A model generated the notes under the pieces. The model ran no database searches, was not told where the DNA came from, and worked only from the letters and a program-made list of their open reading frames with translations. From Butyriboletus loyo (Eukaryota; Basidiomycota; Agaricomycetes; Boletales; Boletaceae): a stretch of DNA of 44,000 nt. How positions within the stretch are numbered: position 1 is the first letter of the stretch; each line of letters starts with the position of its first letter. The stretch is from assembly GCA_038093515.1 (NCBI GenBank), contig JBBPSI010000202.1, forward strand, positions 1 to 44,000, in the 5' to 3' direction. The translations under genes were made by a program, and so were the position numbers. Of the stretch, positions 1 through 9,173 are shown in pieces.

Positions 1-1607
1 ACGCACAAAAAGCTGTAATGCTCGGGTAAGCTCGAAGAGAATACGCATTTCTCCGGTTTTACAAATAGATCATTTTCTCGAAGGCGCTGGAGTACTTCTT
101 TGACTTTTTCCTCATGCTCGGCCCTCGTTTTTCCTTTCGTGAATATCATAACGTCATCGATATAAATAATGACGCAGGCATACATATCGTTGAAGATGTC
201 GTTCATCATGTTCTGAAACGTGGGAGGGGAATTGGTGAGCCCGAAGTACATGACCGTGGGTTCGTAGGCTCCAATGGGCGTGACAAACGCCGCTTTCCAC
301 TCATCACCTTCTTTGATACGAATATTGTTAAATCCCCATCGGAGATCCAGCGCTGTGAAGATGTCGGCTCCTTTCAACCGATCGATCAACTGCGGGATCA
401 GGGGTAACGGGTAACCGTTTTTAATGGTTCCGTCGTTTAAATATCGATAGTCCATAACAAGCCGCTTGTCTCCGGTCTTTTTCGGAATAAAGAACACAGG
501 GGCCGTCTGAGGTGATTTGGACGGTCTTATGTAACCCTTCTTGAGTTCTTTCTCCACAAAACCTCGGATTTGTTCCTGTTCTTCTTCGGACATAGGGATA
601 ACCCGACCCTTTTTTGGTACAAAATCGGGTTTGAGATCTATTGCGTGATCCCATGGTTTCCTTTCAGGCATTCTTGCTGCCTCGTCCTCGGAGAATACAT
701 CTAAATATTCGTGGTAAACCTCGGGTACCTTTCCGGCAACCTCTGGTTCTATCGTACAGCAAGAAGTAATGTTCGAAGATGAAATAGAGTCTCTGATAAC
801 ACTACAGTAGGGTGAACAATGATTAAACTTAATGGTTTTGAAGCGCCAGTCAATGTCTGGGTTATGACGTGCAAACCAATCGTAACCAATAATCATTTGA
901 TGAGAACCAAGAAGAGAGACGTAAGCCTTGATCGATTCGTGGTGCCCATCAATTTCCATAAATAGGTAGGCTTTGTGCATAATGCGACCTATTGCTCCTT
1001 TAGAGCCGTCTGCATTAATAACCTCCATGGAACGTTCTAATGGTACAGTGTCTATTTTTCTCGTATCACAATAGTTTTTGTCAATGAAGGTATTGACTGC
1101 TCCCGTATCCAGCAAAGCTTTAAGCGAACGAGTTCGCCAAGTAGCGTTTGACTGGTAGGTGATTTTCACCACCGGGGAGTAATCTCCACCAAACATCAAA
1201 GAAGATTTAGGGGATTTATAATTAGAAGGAGACGGAGATGAAATCGGGGATCTGGTTTTCATTTGTCTCAAAAGAGAATTAAGCACGCTTTTGTGCGCCG
1301 CGCTCCCGTTAGGAGACGCTCTTTCGAGTTTTTCTATAGATATTTCATTCGATTTGATACAGGAATCAAGAAATTCGTCCTCCTTACAATCAATCAAACC
1401 GGGAACATCCACGCTTACATCCGAAGACGAATTCGCGAATACCGATCCAATCGAAAGCTTAGATTCAGATGGTATGTAAGAATGTTCATCTGTGTCTACG
1501 GAATAGTCCACAAATGTAGATAGGGCAGAAAAAGAATTTGAAAAAGAATTTAAAGAAGAAATATTGTTCTGTCCTCTAGGTACCCCTACACTAGAAGACT
1601 TTTTCAT
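1..1607 (-). CDS. pol: Ty3/gypsy (gypsy-1) pol: protease and reverse transcriptase, partial at window edge
   Basis: This is the N-terminal part of a retrotransposon polyprotein, open for about 535 codons from the ATG at 1605-1607 to the left edge. A Ser/Asn-rich start is followed by an aspartic protease with the active-site motif LLDTGA (near 1110-1125). Reverse transcriptase follows, with the MDYRYLN, FTALDLRWGFNNI and YIDD motifs; the two catalytic aspartates of YIDD are intact (near 150-160). RNase H, integrase and the 3' LTR must lie to the left of the window. The ATG overlaps the gag stop as ATGA, one frame away from gag, so pol may be made by termination-reinitiation or frameshifting. 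No stop or frameshift was seen, which suggests a recent and possibly competent copy. The class assignment is secure; activity is inferred. Confidence 0.93.
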   Translation of the reverse strand, partial: MKKSSSVGVPRGQNNISSLNSFSNSFSALSTFVDYSVDTDEHSYIPSESKLSIGSVFANSSSDVSVDVPGLIDCKEDEFLDSCIKSNEISIEKLERASPNGSAAHKSVLNSLLRQMKTRSPISSPSPSNYKSPKSSLMFGGDYSPVVKITYQSNATWRTRSLKALLDTGAVNTFIDKNYCDTRKIDTVPLERSMEVINADGSKGAIGRIMHKAYLFMEIDGHHESIKAYVSLLGSHQMIIGYDWFARHNPDIDWRFKTIKFNHCSPYCSVIRDSISSSNITSCCTIEPEVAGKVPEVYHEYLDVFSEDEAARMPERKPWDHAIDLKPDFVPKKGRVIPMSEEEQEQIRGFVEKELKKGYIRPSKSPQTAPVFFIPKKTGDKRLVMDYRYLNDGTIKNGYPLPLIPQLIDRLKGADIFTALDLRWGFNNIRIKEGDEWKAAFVTPIGAYEPTVMYFGLTNSPPTFQNMMNDIFNDMYACVIIYIDDVMIFTKGKTRAEHEEKVKEVLQRLRENDLFVKPEKCVFSSSLPEHYSFLC

Positions 1608-2815
1608 TTTAAAGACCGTGAGGCCTTTTCCTTTGCTTCGCAAGCGAAGACATCTGCCCAGTAAGCTCGGGCGTCGTCTCCCATGTACGCGGCGCGCTGG
1701 GAAACTTCTTGTTGCGGTGCTCCAACCGCAGGTGGTGCCGGTAACGGCCTTGACTGATATGAAGAATTTGGAGGGGTTACCTCCGCGGCATTGATTTGAA
1801 CCCATCCCTGGACGTAGGTTCCATCGGCCTGCTGGATCCACTGCTGCCTTACTTTCGGGCGAGGAGTGGTACCGGCTTTATCCCGACGGTTTGGGTTTTG
1901 GGGGCAGTTTGGGCGGATGTGTCCGGCCTGCCCGCAGCCGAAACACGTTCTGGTCTCAGGGCCAGATTGCTGTGCGGATAAGTCCATTGGGGCTCCGCGG
2001 CCCGGTTGTGTTCCGGTGGCTGTGAAGCCAGGAGGGGGTCCTTTAGGAGGCGGGTAACCTCGTTGGGGCTGCTGTGAATACGGCCGCCATTGCCGTGCCT
2101 GTCCCGTTCCTCTTTCGGCGTACATTTGTTCGAAGGACCTTCCTGTCCTCCGGAACTCTTCAACCAAATTATTGAAATCTTCCAGGACGTCCTCAGAGCA
2201 CGAGAGGAAGACCTGTTTGTAGATCTCATACTTGACTGCCCTTTTTAGAAGTTCGATGGCGTGCTTGGGCTCGCACTCCGACTGCCGGTATAGAACTTTA
2301 AACCTTTCTAAGAAGGTATCAATTTGAGTTTGGCCCTGGGTGAGAGCGGCCAACTTCCTTAAGGCTTGATGAGCGAGGACGTCTATTTGGAAATGTCCTC
2401 TGATCATGGCCTGGAGGTATTCCCATTCCGGCCATGCCAAGTCCTTTTTCCGTCCTTTGGATCTGTCGAGAGGATCTATGTATTTTTCCTCTTCCGAAAC
2501 GTAATCCTCCAGAACCAATTGAGAGAAGTCCTGGCCTTTTCCTTTAATGCGGCTGAGAACCGCGACCGTCCGGAGCTTATCGGTTTTCCAGGTGTTGACG
2601 GACACCCAGACCTTAAGGGAAGTCCACCAGTGGTGGAACTTTTCTCTGTCGCCGTCCCATTCTCCGGGATCAGCAACCTTCTTTGAAATTCCTCCTTGGA
2701 TATCCTTTTCCAACCACTGCGCGAAGAGGGCGCGCAGGGTCTGATCGTCGTAGGAGGGGGCGGTAGGGACATAATCGGAGGGAGCAGGGGCGTAAGACGG
2801 ACCGGGATCGGACAT
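1604..2815 (-). CDS. gag: Ty3/gypsy (gypsy-1) Gag with CCHC zinc knuckle
   Basis: This is a 403-aa capsid/nucleocapsid protein that packages the element's RNA in cytoplasmic particles. It begins MSDPGPS and has a retrotransposon-gag capsid region at about residues 55-235 (WDGDREKFHHWW to FEQMYAERG). A basic, Pro/Gly-rich linker follows, then one nucleocapsid knuckle at about residues 291-304 (CFGCGQAGHIRPNC, CX2CX4HX4C), and a Pro/Gln-rich tail. The frame is intact. A second, decayed copy of the same gag lies at 19368-22132 and aligns through the knuckle. The chosen ATG is the first after an in-frame stop near 2878; a short stretch just upstream (LGSEYSTDFPDDD) also resembles gypsy-3, so the leader is conserved there. 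The stop TGA shares bases with the pol ATG. Confidence 0.95.
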   Translation of the reverse strand: MSDPGPSYAPAPSDYVPTAPSYDDQTLRALFAQWLEKDIQGGISKKVADPGEWDGDREKFHHWWTSLKVWVSVNTWKTDKLRTVAVLSRIKGKGQDFSQLVLEDYVSEEEKYIDPLDRSKGRKKDLAWPEWEYLQAMIRGHFQIDVLAHQALRKLAALTQGQTQIDTFLERFKVLYRQSECEPKHAIELLKRAVKYEIYKQVFLSCSEDVLEDFNNLVEEFRRTGRSFEQMYAERGTGQARQWRPYSQQPQRGYPPPKGPPPGFTATGTQPGRGAPMDLSAQQSGPETRTCFGCGQAGHIRPNCPQNPNRRDKAGTTPRPKVRQQWIQQADGTYVQGWVQINAAEVTPPNSSYQSRPLPAPPAVGAPQQEVSQRAAYMGDDARAYWADVFACEAKEKASRSLK

Positions 2816-3598
2816 CCTCTTTTGGTCGTCGTCTGGGAAGTCCGTGGAGTACTCGGAACCCAGTTTGGTAATCGGTAATTAAAAGAAGTTGGGGGCGGAG
2901 GAAAGGGGGTGATTTTTGAATCTTCTTCGGCAACCTTTTTCTTCGGCTGAACCGGCTTCTTCGGCAAAAACAAAGAAAGAAAACTACAAGGTATAAAGAC
3001 CCTTACTGTCCCCTATCTTCCAAGGTGACTCTGGGGGACTCTACAACAAGTAGAACGTAGAAAATATTTCTTCGAACGGAGGTAGTATCTCCGACGAAGC
3101 TTAGTCCGGTAATGGACGGTTACAGGTAAAAACTTTTTGACTACTAGTTGACAAATTTTGAAAAAGTTTTCCGGTTCTACCTCCCGTGTTACCACAGGGA
3201 CTACGATTTTGGGAATAGCTCAGCCAACGGGATTTGGGGGTCCCGAAGTCGCTCTTTGCAAACTAGGCACGACCCTAGCGCAGACTATCAACTCCAAGGG
3301 AGCGACGGAGAATGAAGGTTTTTACAGGTAATTACTTTGAGACACAAAATCTACCCTTCCAAGGGGTTCCCCTAAAAGCGGCGGGGGCAATCAGAAATGA
3401 AAACTGCTGAACGCGCAGTAATGACTCTTAACCCTGAGTACCGGGTTTTCCCTTCAGCGGGATTTCTGCTCCGTCAAGTGGAGGCCTACTGGTATGTGCA
3501 GGATAAGAGAAACGAGACGGGTACGCTATTGGCCAATCGCCGACAAGCACGCTACCCCTACCCTGGGGACCGGGTGTGTATCTGAAGTTTTAACCAAG
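2816..3598 (-). other. gypsy-1 5' untranslated leader between 5' LTR and gag
   Basis: About 780 bp separate the 5' LTR from the gag ATG. No recognisable protein is encoded. The sequence is strongly related to 23306-23987 upstream of the gypsy-3 gag, including a shared stretch beginning CTTACTGTCCCCTATCTTCC on the plus strand (3002 and 23425). Most differences are CpG in this copy against TpG or CpA in the other. The leader presumably carries packaging and translation signals. Read on the minus strand it starts with the primer-binding site listed separately. Confidence 0.8.
3586..3596 (-). other. Putative self-primer binding site of gypsy-1
   Basis: Two bases after the 5' LTR the plus strand reads AGTTTTAACCA. 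The same 11 bases occur in the LTR sense strand, about 34 bp downstream of the TATA-like box in the family, so the site is complementary to the presumed 5' end of the element's own RNA. Tf1 and sushi-type gypsy elements prime from such a self-complementary site; that mechanism is established for Tf1 and inferred here. No tRNA match was tested. Confidence 0.65.
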
Positions 3599-4119
3599 TG
3601 TTGCGAGGCAACGCGCAGTCGAATGCTAGCATGTAGTACCCTTTCACAAGCGGTCCAACGACAGTTGCAGGTCTACACAAAGACCTGGCAAGATGTAATC
3701 AAGGAGTCTCAACTTAATCCTCAACTGTTGCCAGCGAATAGACAAGTGGTTAAAACTAGGGAATCCTAGTCTAACCACGAGCCCTTTCATATTGTACAAA
3801 GATGCGCACAGACCATGCTGTGCGTGTGAGGAACTACTATACATGGATAGACTAAAGAAGGGAAGCGCAACGGTGATTAACCACACGAGGCGCGGGGATC
3901 AAAAAGAAGAGAAGTAAACGGAGATTAAATACATGCGTTGTGACGTCATAGAGTCTAGGCCTGGTCTAGGCCATGACATCATATGCTTAGTCAGCAAGAG
4001 ATCACATGTAAGTTCCCACGATCACGTGCGCTATGTCACGTGACCTTTGAAAGTGAAAACGACTAAGTCCGAATTGAAAGTGTACGAAGTGTACAAATAA
4101 AAATGTTATGATTATAACA
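3599..4119 (-). repeat. 5' LTR of gypsy-1 (LTR family A)
   Basis: This 521-bp LTR has TG...CA termini (TGTTGCGAGG and GATTATAACA on the plus strand). It directly abuts the primer-binding site and leader of gypsy-1. It holds TGACGTCAT at 3941-3949, two CACGTG boxes at 4023-4028 and 4037-4042, and an imperfect palindrome at 3746-3778. It is the same family as the LTRs at 5798, 9245, 18076 and 22565. The right flank 4120-4124 (GAAGC) should match bases outside the window if the element is intact. Confidence 0.92.
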
Positions 4120-4811
4120 GAAGCAGCTATCTTTTTGGCAAGGGCTAGGTCAATTTTCCTGGTGAACAGATTATTGGGGAGACGGGCGACTTCCTGGTTA
4201 TTGGTGGAAGTGTCAATGTTGTCACGATGGGACAGGGTGTCCGCCAGGCCCATCTGAGTGCCAGGGATGTGGTGGAAGAGTAGGTCAAAGTCCTGCAGGA
4301 ACATCAACCAGCATGCTTGCCGGCAGGACAGCTTGTTGGGTTGTTGGAAGTAGGTGAGATTCTTGTGGTCGGTGAGAATTTCCACTTGATGGCCAGTGCT
4401 CCAAAGGTAATGACACCATTCTTCCAGCACATGGATCACTGCCAATAATTCCTGGTCATAGATATCATAGTTGCGCTCAGCAGGGGAGAACATTTTTGAC
4501 AAGTAGGCACAGGGGTGTAGGTCACCATTGATGTCCTTCTGCATAAGTATGGCTCCAGTGGCGGTAAGGGAGGCATCCATTATAACCACAAACGGTTTGG
4601 TAACGTCGGGCATAGAGAGGCCAGGTTGGCGATGGAAGGACTGTTTGATTGCTTGGAACACTTTTTCACAGGCGGGGGTCCAAGCCCATGGGGTGTCTTT
4701 CTTCATCAGGTCGTGAAGCGGTTTCGCGATGTGGGAGAAGTCTTGAATGAACCTGTGGTAGAAATTGCAAAATCCAATGAAGGATCTTACTGCTTTCACC
4801 AAGGTAGGGGG
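4120..4811 (-). pseudogene. gypsy-4 pol fragment: end of reverse transcriptase and RNase H
   Basis: The minus strand encodes the RT thumb and RNase H of an older gypsy (VRSFIGFCNFYHRFI, then VIMDASLTATGAIL, YDIYDQELLAVIHVLEEW, LTDHKNLTYF and an ADTLSHR end). The reading frame stops being gypsy at 4119, where gypsy-1 is inserted, so its integrase is not in the window. On the upstream side it is cut by the family C element at 4812. It joins the RT piece at 5274-5797. This is a decayed, non-functional copy. Confidence 0.88.
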
Positions 4812-5273
4812 TGTTGAAACAGTAGTGTTCTATTTCTGTATTTCACTTACAGCCACTACATTTCTAGACTGGTCTATATGACATCATGGTCTAGACCTTG
4901 TCATGCTTGTTACATTACAAATAGCTCTTATTATGCTATTGGACGATATGCTTAGTCTTATCTCTTATCTCTATCATATCGTCATGTATTTCATACTATA
5001 CCTTATAAAGGTACTATACAGAACACAAGTACAAACACTCATGTACTGTATAAAAGACAGCCCTTATGGCTTGTTGCTTTTCTTTAGATCTTTCAGTTCT
5101 ATCATCACTACTGTGATATCTCTAAGTTGAGCCTTGCTCCTTATACTCTCTCAAGTACTCTGTTTGTGATACTCTCACTCTCATATTATCAGTGAATCTT
5201 TCCACTGATAGGTTTTACCCTTGCATCCTTTGTTGCCCTCAGTGCACCTGCTTGGACTTTACCAATTCTGAAA
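4812..5273 (+). repeat. Solo LTR-like element, family C, copy 1
   Basis: This 462-bp element starts TGTTGAAAC and ends TTCTGAAA. It is flanked by a 5-bp duplication GGGGG (4807-4811 and 5274-5278) and interrupts gypsy-4 pol. The same ends are seen at 20175-20623 and 38346-38804. A TATA-like GTATAAAAGAC lies near 5047. No protein is encoded. The 3' end is not the usual CA. Confidence 0.85.
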
Positions 5274-5797
5274 GGGGGGTTGCATTCACGGATTGCCTTC
5301 AGTGTGGTGGGGTCCATCTTGACTTGTCCTTCTCAGACCATCATTCCGAGGTATTCTACCTCTTCGACATTGAAGGAGCACTTCTCCAGTTCAGGAACAG
5401 CTTGTACTCTCATAGCCTTTCCAAGACCTGGACAGTCTGTGCCTTGTATTCCTTCATTGTGGCAGAATGGATTAGGAGGTCAACCATATAGATGATTAGC
5501 CAACCCTTGGCCATGAGGTCACCGAAGATGTGGTCCGTCAATGCCTGGAACGTGGCAGGGGAATTGCAAAGTCCAAAGAACATCATGGTAGGTTTGAACA
5601 ACCCTTGTGGAGTGATGAATGCTGCTTTCCAGCAGTCGTTTGGTTTGATGAGGATGTTGTTATATTCCCAGCGGATATCCATCTTTGTGAAGATTTTTGA
5701 TCCTTTGAGGCAGTCAATGAGGTTGGAAATGAGGGGGAGGGGATAGGCATTCTTGACTGTATGGGAGTTTAGGTACCGATAGTCCTGACAGGGGCGT
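5274..5797 (-). pseudogene. gypsy-4 reverse transcriptase fragment with mutated catalytic box
   Basis: The minus strand carries the central RT: DYRYLN at the right end, then DIRWEYNNILI, WKAAFITPQGLF and FFGLCNSPATFQAL. The catalytic box reads IYMVDLLIHS near 5480-5500 in place of the expected YMDD or YIDD, so the first catalytic aspartate is valine. Loss of this residue abolishes RT activity in the family. The fragment lies between the C copy at 4812 and the A copy at 5798. Confidence 0.88.
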
Positions 5798-6317
5798 TGT
5801 TGCGAGGCAACGCACAGTCGAATGCTAGCACGTAGTACCCTTTCACACGAGGTCCCACCACAGTTGCTGCGCTACACAAAGCACAGGCAGAGATGATCTG
5901 GAGTTCTAGCTTAATCCTCAACTGTTGCCAGCGAATAGACAAGTGGTTAAAACTAGGGAATCCTAGTCTAACCACGAGCCTTTATATATTGTACAAGGAT
6001 GCGCACAGACCATGCTGTGCGTGAGATGAACTACTATACATGGCTAGACTAAAGAAGAGAAGCGCAACGGTGATTAACCACATGAGGCGCGGGGATCAAA
6101 AAGAAGAGAAGTAAACGGAGATTAAATACATGTGTCGTGACATCATAGAGTCTAGGCCTGGTCTAGGCCATGACATCATATGCTTAGTCAGCAGGAGATC
6201 ACATGTAAGTTCCCACGATCACGTGCGCTATGTCACGTGACCTTTGAAGTTGAAAACGACTAAGTCCAATTTGAAAGTGTACGGAGTGTACAAATAAAAT
6301 GTTTTATGATTATAACA
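5798..6317 (-). repeat. Solo LTR, family A, inside gypsy-4
   Basis: This 520-bp LTR has TGTTGCGAGG and ATTATAACA ends. The flanks GGCGT (5793-5797) and GGTGT (6318-6322) look like a target duplication with one transition. It is close in sequence to the gypsy-1 LTR but has no internal region, so it is a solo LTR. Confidence 0.9.
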
Positions 6318-7239
6318 GGTGTAGCGAGCCATCCTTCTTGGATACAAAGAAGAAGGGGGCTGCCTGAGGGGACTTGGAAGGGGTAATCTTCCCAGACTTG
6401 AGGTGTTCCTTGATGAAGGCTTTGCATGCCTCAGACTCTTTCAGGTTCAAGGGGTAGACCTTGGTGACTTTGGGAACAAAGTCTTTGTCTAGGTTGATGG
6501 CATGGTCAAAAGGCTTGGATGGGGGTAACTCCTTGGTATTCTTCTTGTCAAAAACATCCATGAAGGGTTTGAATGGGGTTGGAAGAACCACTTTTTGCTT
6601 GATGACCTGGGAGGCAATCTTGGTCATGATGGTTGCTTTTCTGATAGGGTATGTGTCCCTTGCTGAAGCATCCACTCACTTCCTCCAGAGCTTGGCGATC
6701 TTGGAGTCTGGGTCCAAGTCCAGGTACCGTACCAGGTAGCGCTGGGCAACTGCCCTAGGCGAGTCATGTCGGGGTTTCTTTATTTGATCTGGGAGATCGA
6801 TATGGCCTGTGGCCCAATCTATTACCAGGTTTGCTTCATGAAGCCATGGTAATCCCAGGATCATGTTCTCTCTTCTGATGTTGAGGACCAGAAAGCTTTG
6901 TTCCTCCTTGGTTTCTCCAATCCTGATGGAGATGGTTACTTTGTGTTGGATTACTCCTTCTTGGTTGTTTGATCCATCCACATTCTGCACACAGAGTGGC
7001 TTGGGCAGCCATTCCATTGGCAACTTCTTTCGCTTCACTAGATCTCGGTCTATGAAGAATCTGCTTGCACCACTGTCTACCAGGGTGAATGTGTTGATGA
7101 TTTGACCCCCTTCATACACGAAAATTGACACAGGGACATGAATAGATTGTGCATTGGGGTTTGATAAGACTACAGGGGTGAGAGTATGGAGAGGTGAAGA
7201 CGTCAAAACTTCCCTCTCTTCTAAAAATCCTTGGGCCAT
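6318..7239 (-). pseudogene. gypsy-4 protease and start of reverse transcriptase
   Basis: The minus strand from 7239 encodes an aspartic protease with TLVDSGASRFFIDRDLV (near 7050-7090) and the ILGLPWL flap-side motif. A TGA at 6676-6678 breaks the frame, after which the same frame continues through KPFDHAINL and SKSPQAAPFFFVSKKDGS, the RT N-terminus. The TGA may be a former CGA. The next piece of the same protein is at 5274-5797, beyond the inserted LTR. Confidence 0.88.
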
Positions 7240-7725
7240 GCTTTGGCCACTACTCCTGTTGCAATGGGTACCTTTTCTTCCTTGTCACTAAAACAGGCCT
7301 TGAGTATGTTCAAGACATCATCCTGTTGGGTGCCTCGACCCTTCAACTCAGACAGGTAGTCGATGAGTGGGGAGAACTTCGGTGTGGGAGGTGTGATGAC
7401 GGCGGCACAAGCACATTGTGGGTTATGAGGGGGATGAGGAGGCAGGCTGCAAGAGTTCTTTGTCGTCCCATGCTTGTTCAGATCCTTGCCCTAGACCCTG
7501 GTCCTCAGGTTGATAAAAGGGTTTGGGGTCAGGTTGGGGCTGAGGGTCCAGTTGGGCAGGAGAGTGGGGAGGTGATGGGTTGTCGACGATGATGGGTTCT
7601 GGTTCAGGGGATAGAACACGGAAAGAGTGACCGACGCATCTTGAGTGTGGGGTGGTAATGGTGGGTAAGAGGGAAGGGCAGCTTTACTGCTGAGAAGCAG
7701 AAGCGAGGTGAAGATCTAGTTCTTT
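7240..7725 (-). pseudogene. gypsy-4 gag-pol linker remnant
   Basis: This region lies directly upstream of the gypsy-4 protease. On the minus strand it reads as Pro/Gln/Ser-rich protein, for example PSPPHSPAQLDPQPQPDPK, with several stops nearer the protease. No zinc knuckle or capsid motif was recognised. It ends at the family B element at 7726. Confidence 0.5.
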
Positions 7726-8632
7726 TGTTATGCTGGGCACTAACAACTAGAACACTAGGCAGCACTCTGGAGTAGCCACAGGACTTGGGAGATGATTCTG
7801 TTATGACAACAAAGTTATCAGGCACATGGGGTTTGCAACTGTTGCAGCTATACACAATAGCTGGCGATGGTAATAAGGAATAGCTCAGACCTTAATCTCT
7901 CAACTGTTGCCAGCGAATAAGACAAGTGGTTAAAGCTAGGGAATCCTAGCCCAAACCACAAGCCCTTATATATCACAGGGAAATGCGCACAGACAAAGCA
8001 GTGCATGAGACTTATTACTATACATGTTCATACAAGAAGAAGTCAGGGTCAACAGAGATTAAATAGAAGTTGACAGCGATCAAAAGGAAGAGAAGCAAAC
8101 AGAGATTAAATACATGAGGCGTGATGTCATAGAGTCTGGGCCAGTCTGGACCATGACATCATATGTTTAGTCAGCCTGTGGTCACATGTATAATCCCACG
8201 ATCACGTGCACAGAGTCACGTGACCTTTGAAAGAAAAATATGACAAAGTCCGAACAAAAGTTTTGTTATAAGAGATACAATTATAAGAGATTCTCAGACT
8301 ATGTCTTAGTACACACACTAAGAGTCTGGAGTAAAACTAATTGCTAGCAGGTTACTGTGTAGAACTAGATAAAGTACAAGTGTCCTAAGGCTGGGTTTAT
8401 ATAGTAGAGGTCTGCGCACAGACCATGACCCCAATTGGGTTGTGATAGTTGTACTGACCAATGAGGACAGAATACTCTAGAAGATTCTGGAGTATGAAGG
8501 AAACAGTGTCCAAGCACGGGAAATGGTGACTAATCAGAACGGTCGCACCATTCAAAGGGAACTAGTCAAAGACTAGGAGACACTGGTAGTCTGATTGGTA
8601 GAGGAAGAAATAAGTAGACCACTACCATAACA
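7726..8632 (-). repeat. Solo LTR, family B, copy 1, with nested family A LTR
   Basis: The termini are TGTTATGCTGGGC and CACTACCATAACA. The LTR is split by the family A copy at 7799-8288. The flanks TCTTT and CAAGC do not match, and gypsy-4 lies only on the left, so one end may be a recombination junction. Family B copies with clean duplications lie at 9531, 22390, 23988, 32756, 39334 and 43428. Confidence 0.82.
7799..8288 (-). repeat. Solo LTR, family A (A' subfamily), nested in family B
   Basis: This 490-bp LTR starts TGTTATGACAAC; its other end decayed to ATTATAAGA from the usual ATTATAACA. It is flanked by GATTC at 7794-7798 and 8289-8293. It belongs to the A' subfamily, which carries GCTAGG/CCTAGC arms in the central palindrome. 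Confidence 0.87.
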
Positions 8633-9173
8633 CAAGCCCCTTTTACCTCCCAGGTTATGTGATGCTTCTACTGGCGGACCACCTTCCTATGGCATCGTTA
8701 TTGCTGCTGATCAAGGAATCCATCATCTACCCAATGATATTACCATCATTCCCCAGCCTGATGGAACCAACAAGCTTGTCTGTTGTCAAAATGGAAGAAC
8801 AGGTCCTGAGCTACCTCAACGAGGTAGAAGAAGAGGTGGACACCAATGACCTAGATGACTTCATAATCTTGAACTGAGTAGTTGATAATTTGGTCCTGGA
8901 GACCTCTGAAGTTTTTACCCACAGAATTGCTTATGAAATCCAGATTCGATCTTCGGAGGTTGGTCCTCTCAAGCCCATCAACTGGATCAATGAGGAAGGT
9001 CACCACCATTGCCACAAGATCCACTACATACAATCCCATTCCTTCCAACATGAACCCCTGCACTCAATCTTCGAAAATGCAGGCTTTCCTCTTATCTCAC
9101 CATCATATGACACCACTCCTGACGTTCTCCTTCAAAACCATGGCTTCAAAATATTCTGTCAATCCCATTACCC
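8633..9173 (+). other. Unrecognised DNA with short open frames
   Basis: No family was recognised. The plus strand has an open frame at 8659-8877 ending in the acidic stretch EVEEEVDTNDLDDFIILN and another at 8890-9267 that runs into the next repeat. Base use differs from the neighbouring LTRs. It could be a fragment of a broken host gene or the interior of an old element. It is bounded by family B on the left and a family D start on the right. Confidence 0.3.

Noticed and set aside
421..654. Minus-strand 77-codon ORF within gypsy-1
   Set aside because: It is in a different frame from the RT motifs, which read through the same DNA without a stop.
2476..2973. Minus-strand ORF of 165 codons overlapping the gag start
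   Set aside because: It is in another frame; the gag frame holds the conserved motifs shared with gypsy-3.
1..7725. Endogenous virus other than a fungal retrotransposon
   Set aside because: No envelope-like or capsid gene of a known virus family was seen; all polymerase pieces are Ty3/gypsy type.
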